DNA of 5,001 bases from Thermoanaerobaculia bacterium. Lineage in GTDB: Bacteria; Acidobacteriota; Thermoanaerobaculia; Gp7-AA8. The notes beneath the pieces are model-generated. The model worked only from the letters and a program-made list of their open reading frames with translations, ran no database searches and was not told the origin of the DNA. Positions 1 through 5,001 of this stretch are shown piece after piece. The stretch is taken from contig JAMPYE010000366.1 of NCBI GenBank assembly GCA_023700825.1, forward strand, positions 1-5,001, read 5' to 3'. Both the position numbers and the translations under genes were made by a program. Numbering within the stretch: position 1 is the first letter of the stretch; every line of letters starts with the position of its first letter.

Positions 1-1
1 C

Positions 2-2662
2 GAGCTCGTGCCGGCCGAGCAGCTTTTCCAGGAAGCGCTTCGGAACGCGGAGACACTCGGCTCCGCGCAGCTGCGCAAGGTCACTGCGAACAACCTCGCG
101 AACGTCCTCTACCGGCTCGGCCGCTGGGACGACTCGCTCCAGTTCCAGAGAAAGAACCTCGAGCAGTCGGAAGACGAGGGCGACCTCTGGGATGTGGTCA
201 CGGCGTACAACGCGATCGCCGTCACACAGTACGCGAAAGGCGAGTTCAAAGCGGCGGCCGCGCTGCTCGAGCGAAGCATCCGCATCGGGCAGAAGATCGG
301 CGCGTCCGACCTCGAAGCGTTCGCGCACGAGCGGCTGGGCGAGTGCCTCGAGATGCTGGGCGACTGGAAAGGGGCGCGGGCGAACTTCGAGCGCTGCGTC
401 GCCCTTCCCGGATTCGACGAGAGCCGGCCGCTGCGCGTCTCGGTCTATGTGCCGTACGCAAGGCTGCTCGCCCGCACGGGCGACACCGCGGGAGCGATCA
501 AGTACGCGCAGCGGGCGTACGAGGCCTCGGAGCGGACGCGCGACAAGGACCTGATGGCGGCAGCCTCGCTGCTGCTCGGGCAGATCGAGCAGGAACGCGA
601 GAACTACCCCGATGCCGAGCGCCTTCTCGGCGAGGCGCGGGAGCTTTTCGCCGAGGCGTCGAACCTGCGAGGAGAGGCGATCTCTCTGGTCGTCGCGGGC
701 AAGCGCGCCCTCCGCGAGCAGAACCACGCCGAGGCGGCGAAGCTCGCCGACCAGGCGAGCGCCCTGTCGAGGCGGCTCGGTGACCGGTTCACCGAGGCGC
801 ACGCGCACGTGCTCGCGGCGAAGGTCCTCTTCTCGAAGGGCGAGCGTGAGGCGGGAGAGGCGCGGTTCAGCGAGGCGAACGCGATCTTCGAGGCGCTCGA
901 GACGCCGTTCGAGCTCGGGCGTCTTCTGTTTGAGGTCGGCGTGCTTCGCGAGGATCCCGACGACGCGGGCCAGGTGCTGCGCAGGGCGATCAAGATCTTC
1001 GAGAAGCTCGAGGCGACTCCGGACCTCGAGCGCGCGCGCGGAGCTCATTTCAGGATCCGCCCCGCCGGTCGCGGAGTCGACTCCAGCGTCGTCGGCCTCT
1101 ACGAGGTCGTGAAGATCATCAACTCCACCCTCTCCGTGGAGGACGTTCTCAACAAGGTCCTCGAGATCGCGCTCCGGCGCCTCAGGGCGGAGCGCGGGAT
1201 GATCATGCTGATCGACCCGATCACCGGCTCGCTGCGCACGCGCGTCGCGCGCAACATTCGCGAGGGAGCGGACGCGGAGAAGAAGGGCCGCTCGCCCCAG
1301 GCGATCATCAAGGAAGTGATGCAGACGGGGACGTCCGTGATCTCGGCCGACGCGCGCGCCGACGACCGGTTCGTCGATTCCGAAACGGTCATCTCGGAGA
1401 ACATCGTCTCGATCCTCTGCGTGCCTCTCGTCATCCGCGACAACATCGCGGGAGCGATCTACGTCGATCACAGGGAGACGCGCCATCTCTTCTCACAGAA
1501 GGACCTGAGTTTCCTCGAGGCGTTTGCCGACCAGTCGGCGATCGCCATCGAGAATGCGCGCCTCTACGAGGAGCTGGAGCAGGCGCGGATGCGCCTTTCG
1601 GCGGAGAACGAGACGCTCCGGAACGAGACGCTGGTCGACAAGCACCTCGACTCGATCGTCGGCTCCTCCGAGCAGGTCGCGCGAATCCAGTTCACGGTGC
1701 GTAAGGCGGCCACTGCAGCGTCGACCGTGTTGATCCGCGGCGAGTCGGGCACGGGCAAGGGTCTCGCGGCGCGAATCATCCACAACATCAGCCCGCGCCG
1801 GAACGGGCCGTTCATCAAGTTCAACTGCGCGGCGCTCCCGGAGAACCTCGCCGAGTCGGAGCTCTTCGGCCACGAGAAGGGGTCCTTCACCGGCGCGGAC
1901 CGCAAGAAGCTCGGCAGATTCGAGCTCGCCAACGGGGGATCGATCTTCCTCGACGAGATCGGGAAGCTGACCCTCTCGATGCAGGGGAAGCTGCTTCGCG
2001 TCGTCGAGGACAAGGAGTTCGAGCGCGTCGGCGGCACGGTCACGATTAAGACCGACGTGAAGATCATCGCGGCGACGAACCTCGACCTCGAGAAGGCGAT
2101 CGACGACGGCAGTTTCCGCGAAGATCTCTTCTACCGGCTCAACATCATCCCGATTCACCTCGCTCCGCTCCGCGAGCGGAAGGACGACATCGAGGCGCTC
2201 ACCGAGCACTTCGTCAAGAAAATCTGCCGCGATCTCGGGATGGACTCGAAGAGCCTCGAGCCAGGGATCATGGACCTGTTCCGCGGCTACCACTGGCCCG
2301 GCAACATCCGAGAGCTCGAGGCGACGCTTCATCGGGCGATCGTCATGTCGACCGGCGACGTGCTGCGGCGCGTCGATTTCTTCGAGCTCCTCGGCGAGCA
2401 GATCCAGAGCGCGCGGCCCGAGCTTCCCAGCGATGCCCTGCCTCGGGAGGTGCTGAACCCGATGCTGCGGAGAATGTCGGTGAGTGCCGAGCTCTATGAC
2501 GACGTCCTCGCCAAGGTCGACAGGCAGCTGATCCTGCAGGCACTCGACGAAACGGGAGGAAAGATCCGGGAAACGGCCAGGCGGCTGGGGCTCGCGCGCA
2601 ATACGCTCAAGGCGAAAATCCTCAAGTACGGGATTCAGGCGTCAGGCTCGGAAGGCGAGTGA
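2..2662 (+). CDS. TPR-GAF-sigma54 AAA+-Fis transcriptional activator, 5'-partial
   Basis: This is the C-terminal part of a bacterial enhancer-binding protein that would use ATP hydrolysis to open sigma54-RNA polymerase promoters in response to a cytoplasmic signal. Residues are numbered from the GTG at position 8. Residues 1-345 are about eight helical repeats of roughly 40 residues (TPR-like). A GAF domain spans about 372-516, followed by a short coiled coil (about 516-545). The AAA+ domain covers about 549-785, with Walker A GESGTGKG (578-585), the sigma54-contact loop GSFTGA (625-630, a Ser variant of GAFTGA), Walker B with D649/E650, FREDLFYRLN with R704 and R710, and WPGNIRELE from W763. 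A Fis-type helix-turn-helix lies at 838-876. The frame is open to the left edge with no stop, and the TPR array starts mid-repeat, so GTG 8 is probably not the real start. Relatives often carry an N-terminal Ser/Thr kinase, which cannot be seen here. The domain assignment is secure; the target promoters and signal are unknown. Confidence 0.93.
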   Translation, partial: ELVPAEQLFQEALRNAETLGSAQLRKVTANNLANVLYRLGRWDDSLQFQRKNLEQSEDEGDLWDVVTAYNAIAVTQYAKGEFKAAAALLERSIRIGQKIGASDLEAFAHERLGECLEMLGDWKGARANFERCVALPGFDESRPLRVSVYVPYARLLARTGDTAGAIKYAQRAYEASERTRDKDLMAAASLLLGQIEQERENYPDAERLLGEARELFAEASNLRGEAISLVVAGKRALREQNHAEAAKLADQASALSRRLGDRFTEAHAHVLAAKVLFSKGEREAGEARFSEANAIFEALETPFELGRLLFEVGVLREDPDDAGQVLRRAIKIFEKLEATPDLERARGAHFRIRPAGRGVDSSVVGLYEVVKIINSTLSVEDVLNKVLEIALRRLRAERGMIMLIDPITGSLRTRVARNIREGADAEKKGRSPQAIIKEVMQTGTSVISADARADDRFVDSETVISENIVSILCVPLVIRDNIAGAIYVDHRETRHLFSQKDLSFLEAFADQSAIAIENARLYEELEQARMRLSAENETLRNETLVDKHLDSIVGSSEQVARIQFTVRKAATAASTVLIRGESGTGKGLAARIIHNISPRRNGPFIKFNCAALPENLAESELFGHEKGSFTGADRKKLGRFELANGGSIFLDEIGKLTLSMQGKLLRVVEDKEFERVGGTVTIKTDVKIIAATNLDLEKAIDDGSFREDLFYRLNIIPIHLAPLRERKDDIEALTEHFVKKICRDLGMDSKSLEPGIMDLFRGYHWPGNIRELEATLHRAIVMSTGDVLRRVDFFELLGEQIQSARPELPSDALPREVLNPMLRRMSVSAELYDDVLAKVDRQLILQALDETGGKIRETARRLGLARNTLKAKILKYGIQASGSEGE

Positions 2663-2678
2663 GCCTATAATCGAGTGA
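2656..2678. repeat. 7-bp direct repeat CGAGTGA flanking the TATAAT
   Basis: CGAGTGA occurs at 2656-2662, overlapping the stop codon of the upstream gene, and again at 2672-2678, with starts 16 bp apart. The two copies bracket the TATAAT hexamer. It could be a paired protein-binding half-site, but a 7-bp repeat in a stretch this short can arise by chance. Confidence 0.25.
2666..2671 (+). promoter_or_regulatory. Candidate -10 box (TATAAT) for the GAF-GGDEF gene
   Basis: A perfect TATAAT lies just after the upstream stop codon and 39 bp before the ATG at 2711, in otherwise GC-rich DNA. It would place a transcription start near 2677-2680. No convincing TTGACA-like -35 is present at 15-19 bp spacing (CAGGCT at 17 bp), and there is no extended TGn element, so it is either weak, activator-dependent or coincidental. 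If real, the cyclase has its own housekeeping-sigma promoter in addition to any read-through from the activator gene. Confidence 0.4.
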
Positions 2679-2684
2679 TTCGAC

Positions 2685-2697
2685 GGGCCTGAGGCCC
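2685..2697 (+). other. Small hairpin GGGCC-TGA-GGCCC in the cyclase leader
   Basis: A perfect 5-bp GC stem with a 3-nt loop lies 13 nt upstream of the cyclase ATG. It has no following T-tract, so it is not an intrinsic terminator. If the TATAAT at 2666 is used, the hairpin sits almost at the 5' end of the mRNA. It also holds the only purine-rich GAGG (2691-2694) near the start, at an unfavourably long distance. It could influence translation initiation or be an operator; both are inference. Confidence 0.35.
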
Positions 2698-2710
2698 ACG
2701 GCTCTCACAG

Positions 2711-3880
2711 ATGATCGAATACAACTCGCTAGCGCCCCAGGAGCTCGCGCGGTTCCTCGACCGCCACAAGGCGAGCTTCAGCCTGAAGAGCGAAGTCGAC
2801 CTCGACGTCGTTCTTCGGGAGATCCTTCGCAAGGCGTACGAGTTCGTTCCGTCCGAGTCGGGATGCATCCTGCTGGACGATCCGTATCGAAAGGTCCCGG
2901 AGCGCCGCGACAACGACCTCGTCTTCATCTCGACGTTCGGGCCGGGTAGCCGCGAGCTCCTCGGAACGCGGCTTAGCGCGTCGCGCGGGATCGCGGGGCG
3001 AGTGTACGAGACCGGAAAGTCCTACTTGTCCGAAGACGTCGGAAACGACCAGTATTTCTTCCGCGACATCGCCGACAGCATCGGGCACCAGCCGTTCTCC
3101 ATCGTGTGCGTGCCGATCTACATCGGCAAGAACGTTTGCGGCGTGCTCGAGCTGATCAACCGCCACGGCACGGGCGTCTTTTCCGAGCGCGACATGACGC
3201 TGCTCGAGATCTTCGCCGGATACACGTCGTTCGTGCTGCAGAACGCGCTCGACGCGCGGCGCGCGCACGAGCTGGCGAAGCGAGACGACCTGACCGGCCT
3301 TTTCAACGACCGCTGGTTCCACGTCCGTCTGGCCGAGGAGATGGAGACCGCGCGGGAGACGGGCGTCGAATGCTCGCTCATTTTCATGGACCTCGACAAC
3401 TTCAAGTTCGTCAACGACCAGCACGGCCACCTCGCGGGAAGCCAGGTGCTTCGCGAGGTCGGCTTCCTTCTCAAGCGCACGCTCCAGAAGATCGACTGCG
3501 CCGTCATCTCCCGCTATGGAGGCGACGAGTTCGTGATCATCCTCCCCGGACACGGAGTGGAAGCCGGCGCTGAAGTGGCCGAGAGAGTCCGCAGCGCGAT
3601 CGCCGAAACGGTCTTCCTTCCGAACGACTACGGCTTCGGCCTTCCTGCGGTCAAGCTCAAAGGGCTCCTCTCCGCATCGATCGGCATCGCAAGTTACGTT
3701 CCCCCGAAAAGCGGTCCGGTGAAACCGGAGCATGCGCGTAACGATCTGCTCCGCCGGGCCGATGCAGCGATGTACGAAGCGAAGTCGCGAGGCAAGAATC
3801 TCGTCGTCGTGGGCGCCGCCGCGAATGCCGGGCCGGAAACTCCCGTGGTTTCAGACACTTCCGGCAGCTCGGCCCGTTGA
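2711..3880 (+). CDS. GAF-GGDEF nucleotide cyclase, candidate Hypr-type (cGAMP/c-di-GMP) synthase
   Basis: This is a 389-residue cytoplasmic signalling enzyme with no signal peptide or membrane segment. A GAF sensor domain spans about 28-182, with an NR(x5)F(x3)D sequence at 150-161 resembling the cyclic-nucleotide GAF NKFDE motif. A helical linker leads into DDLTGL (192-197) and a GGDEF domain (about 190-365). The catalytic residues are present: metal ligand D227, K232, guanine-contacting N235, RYGGDEF (268-274), SIGIA (323-327) and ADAAMYEAK (350-358). The expected GHxxGD reads GHLAGS, so the second guanine-contacting residue is S244 instead of Asp. This is the substitution reported for Hypr GGDEF enzymes that make 3',3'-cGAMP. 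The inhibitory I-site RxxD reads QKID (259-262), so Arg is absent. There are two small insertions, before GGDEF and at about 301-318. The C-terminal 20 residues look disordered. ATG 2711 is the first start after an in-frame TGA at 2690 and has no good Shine-Dalgarno. Cyclase identity is very likely; the product is inferred. Confidence 0.95.
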   Translation: MIEYNSLAPQELARFLDRHKASFSLKSEVDLDVVLREILRKAYEFVPSESGCILLDDPYRKVPERRDNDLVFISTFGPGSRELLGTRLSASRGIAGRVYETGKSYLSEDVGNDQYFFRDIADSIGHQPFSIVCVPIYIGKNVCGVLELINRHGTGVFSERDMTLLEIFAGYTSFVLQNALDARRAHELAKRDDLTGLFNDRWFHVRLAEEMETARETGVECSLIFMDLDNFKFVNDQHGHLAGSQVLREVGFLLKRTLQKIDCAVISRYGGDEFVIILPGHGVEAGAEVAERVRSAIAETVFLPNDYGFGLPAVKLKGLLSASIGIASYVPPKSGPVKPEHARNDLLRRADAAMYEAKSRGKNLVVVGAAANAGPETPVVSDTSGSSAR

Positions 3881-3915
3881 TCGGCGGCACGAGGCCCCTC
3901 TTCCTCCCGGGTTCA

Positions 3916-3939
3916 TCGGTTCCGGTCTCGAGGATCCGA
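3916..3939 (+). terminator. Weak stem-loop downstream of the cyclase gene
   Basis: TCGGTTCC (3916-3923) pairs with GGATCCGA (3932-3939), an 8-bp stem with one T-T mismatch and an 8-nt loop, 35 nt after the cyclase stop codon. The sequence after it is AGGGGTTTCC, with only three Ts, so it is not a canonical intrinsic terminator. It may be a Rho-assisted or 3'-protecting hairpin, or meaningless. Confidence 0.2.
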
Positions 3940-3961
3940 AGGGGTTTCCACGAAACAGCAC

Positions 3962-4030
3962 TGGCGCTTTCCCTCGCTTTTGGGTATTTTCTGCGCTGCA
4001 TCCGTTACCCTCGCACAATTAACAGCGCCA
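3962..4030. promoter_or_regulatory. Nested dyad upstream of glutamine synthetase gene
   Basis: Three inverted-repeat pairs share the same centre at position 3996: TGGCGCT (3962-3968) with AGCGCCA (4024-4030), GGGTA (3982-3986) with TACCC (4006-4010), and TGC (3992-3994) with GCA (3998-4000). The gaps between the outer and inner arms are 13 nt on both sides. The dyad ends 3 nt before the ribosome binding site of the downstream gene. It could be a multi-site operator or a structured 5' leader controlling nitrogen-assimilation expression. It does not match the glutamine riboswitch or GEMM riboswitch consensus as far as I can see. The pairing is seen directly; the function is inferred. Confidence 0.35.
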
Positions 4031-4033
4031 TTT

Positions 4034-4040
4034 AGGAGAA
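4034..4040 (+). promoter_or_regulatory. Ribosome binding site AGGAGAA that fixes the TTG start of the GSII gene
   Basis: AGGAG at 4034-4038 is a strong Shine-Dalgarno with 9 nt to the TTG at 4048. An in-frame TAG at 4033-4035 overlaps it, and no ATG or GTG lies between that stop and the TTG in this frame. Together with protein homology beginning right at GKIAAEYIWIDG, this settles TTG 4048 as the start. Confidence 0.85.
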
Positions 4041-4047
4041 CCATATC

Positions 4048-5001
4048 TTGGGAAAGATCGCTGCTGAGTACATCTGGATCGACGGCCAGAAACCGACCGC
4101 GAAGCTCCGCTCGAAAACGAAGGTCCTCCGTGGGCCGATCACGAGCATCGACCAGATTCCTGAGTGGGGGTTCGACGGCTCGAGCACGTCACAGGCCGAA
4201 GGGCACTTCAGTGACCTGGTTCTGAAGCCGGTGAAGTTCATCCCGGATCCGATCCATCGTGAGGGCGACATCCTCGTGCTCTGCGAGGTGCTGCACCCGG
4301 ACCTGACGACGCACTGGAGCAACACCCGCCGCCGTCTCGCCGAAGTCGCCGAGAAGTACAAGGCGCACGAGCCGTGGTTCGGCATCGAGCAGGAGTACAC
4401 CTTCTTCGAAGGCAACCGCCCACTGATGTGGCCCGACAAGGGATACCCCGCACCGCAGGGTGGATACTACTGCGGCGTCGGCGCCGACGAAGTCTTCGGC
4501 CGCGAGATCGTCGAGGCGCACCGCGAGGCGTGCGAGCGCGCCGGCCTCTCGATCGAGGGGACGAACGCCGAGGTCATGCCCGCGCAGTGGGAGTTCCAGA
4601 TCGGCCCGCTCGGCGCGCCCGATTGCGCCGACGAGATCTGGTTCGGACGCTGGCTCCTGTATCGCATCGCCGAAGACTTCGGCGTCTCCGCCACGCTCTA
4701 CCCGAAGCCGATGAAGGGTGACTGGAACGGCGCGGGCGCGCACACGAACTTCTCGACCAAGGAGATGCGCGCCGAGGGCGGCATCAAGGTCATCGAGGCC
4801 GCGATGGCGAAACTCGAGAAGCGCCATGACGAGCACATGAAAGTCTACGGCGCGCACAACGAGGAGCGCCTGACCGGGCTTCACGAGACCTGCTCGATCC
4901 ACCAGTTCCGCTGGGGACGCAGCGACCGCGGCGCCTCAATCCGCATCCCGATGGCGACCTACCAGCACGGGAAGGGCTACTTCGAGGATCGCCGCCCGGC
5001 G
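4048..5001 (+). CDS. glnII: Glutamine synthetase type II (GSII, eukaryotic-type), 3'-partial
   Basis: The product makes glutamine from glutamate, ammonium and ATP in the cytoplasm, the entry step of ammonium assimilation. The visible 318 codons start at a TTG and begin with the typical EYIWIDG of bacterial GSII. The N-terminal beta-grasp domain carries WGFDGSST (40-47). The catalytic domain carries GIEQEYTFF (112-120, metal-binding E114/E116), AEVMPAQWEFQIGP (174-187), WNGAGAHTNFS (226-236), the RLTGLHET segment (274-281) and RWGRSDRGASIRIP (288-301, substrate and phosphate-binding Arg residues). The frame stays open to the window edge, stopping at EDRRPA. Family members run about 330-345 residues, so about 20-30 codons are missing. 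Its length and motifs fit GSII, not GSI (about 470 residues), and the GSI adenylylation-site region is absent from this type. The 167-bp gap and a dyad upstream suggest its own promoter. Identity is near certain; the symbol could also be given as glnA. Confidence 0.96.
   Translation, partial: MGKIAAEYIWIDGQKPTAKLRSKTKVLRGPITSIDQIPEWGFDGSSTSQAEGHFSDLVLKPVKFIPDPIHREGDILVLCEVLHPDLTTHWSNTRRRLAEVAEKYKAHEPWFGIEQEYTFFEGNRPLMWPDKGYPAPQGGYYCGVGADEVFGREIVEAHREACERAGLSIEGTNAEVMPAQWEFQIGPLGAPDCADEIWFGRWLLYRIAEDFGVSATLYPKPMKGDWNGAGAHTNFSTKEMRAEGGIKVIEAAMAKLEKRHDEHMKVYGAHNEERLTGLHETCSIHQFRWGRSDRGASIRIPMATYQHGKGYFEDRRPA

Larger units (their letters stand above)
3881..4047. other. Intergenic region between cyclase and GSII genes
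   Basis: This 167-bp stretch has no convincing reading frame of its own. Its second half (about 3978-4021) is more AT-rich than its surroundings, as expected of a promoter region. Possible -10 hexamers are TATTTT (3985-3990) and CACAAT (4014-4019), each 4/6 to consensus and neither with a good -35. It contains the weak stem-loop, the nested dyad and the GSII ribosome binding site. I could not settle on a promoter. Confidence 0.5.

Noticed and set aside
1493..2332. Long antisense open frame (279 codons) opposite the AAA+ domain
   Set aside because: It is a mirror of the GC-rich codon pattern of the sense gene, which has a fully conserved AAA+ domain; the antisense translation has no recognisable domain.
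2729..3733. Long antisense open frame (334 codons) opposite the cyclase
   Set aside because: The sense strand encodes clear GAF and GGDEF domains; the antisense product is Glu/Val/Asp/Arg-rich with no family resemblance, as expected from shadow frames in high-GC DNA.
3962..3978. Sigma54-like promoter TGGCGC...CGCT upstream of GSII
   Set aside because: The GG (3963-3964) and GC (3976-3977) elements are separated by 11 nt instead of the strict 10, and the -12 element reads TCGC instead of TTGC. A second GG-N10-GC match near 3983 lacks the rest of the consensus.
3732..4022. Small + strand open frame (96 codons) running from the cyclase end into the intergenic region
   Set aside because: It starts inside the GGDEF coding region in another frame, has no ribosome binding site or recognisable motif, and its product is Pro/Arg/Ser-rich like other shadow frames.
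3881..4047. GEMM (c-di-GMP/cGAMP) riboswitch or glutamine riboswitch upstream of GSII
   Set aside because: A cyclic dinucleotide riboswitch would fit the neighbouring cyclase, but the conserved core sequences of GEMM-I and of the glnA-type glutamine aptamer are not visible here.
4189..4902. Antisense open frame (237 codons) opposite GSII
   Set aside because: The + strand carries essentially all GSII motifs in a single frame; the antisense frame is a compositional shadow.
1..5001. CRISPR arrays, tRNA/rRNA genes, insertion sequences
   Set aside because: No regular repeat-spacer pattern, tRNA cloverleaf, rRNA segment, transposase or terminal inverted repeats were seen; the DNA is almost fully occupied by three coherent coding regions.

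Overview
The window is a GC-rich, densely coding bacterial segment. It holds three genes on the + strand, two of them cut by the window edges, separated by gaps of 48 and 167 bp. Gene style suggests a soil or sediment Gram-negative lineage such as Acidobacteriota (Thermoanaerobaculia-like) or a former deltaproteobacterial group. The clues are a TPR-GAF-sigma54 activator, a GAF-GGDEF cyclase of a type known from those groups, and a eukaryotic-type glutamine synthetase (GSII). This placement is an inference with low confidence.

Region 1 (2-2662) is the C-terminal part of a large signal-transduction regulator. A TPR array is followed by a GAF sensor domain, a coiled-coil linker, a sigma54-interacting AAA+ ATPase and a Fis-type helix-turn-helix. 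The reading frame is open to the left edge, so the true N-terminus is missing; in related architectures it is often a Ser/Thr kinase. Region 2 (2663-2710) is a short leader with a perfect TATAAT hexamer and a small GGGCC/GGCCC hairpin. Region 3 (2711-3880) is a complete GAF-GGDEF nucleotide cyclase. Region 4 (3881-4047) is an intergenic stretch with a weak stem-loop and a long nested dyad ending just before the ribosome binding site of the next gene. Region 5 (4048-5001) is a glutamine synthetase II gene with a TTG start, cut at the right edge about 20-30 codons before its expected end.

The most interesting observation is in the cyclase. The catalytic GGDEF is intact, but the guanine-contacting Asp of the GHxxGD motif (PleD D344 equivalent) is Ser (S244). 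That Asp-to-Ser change is the published signature of Hypr (hybrid promiscuous) GGDEF enzymes, which make 3',3'-cyclic GMP-AMP as well as or instead of c-di-GMP. The I-site Arg is also missing (Q259). The gene is therefore best read as a candidate cGAMP synthase whose GAF domain senses an unknown signal. The adjacent GAF-sigma54 activator and the nitrogen-assimilation gene may be only neighbours. No clean sigma54 promoter was found in either intergenic gap, so a regulatory circuit joining the three genes is not demonstrated.
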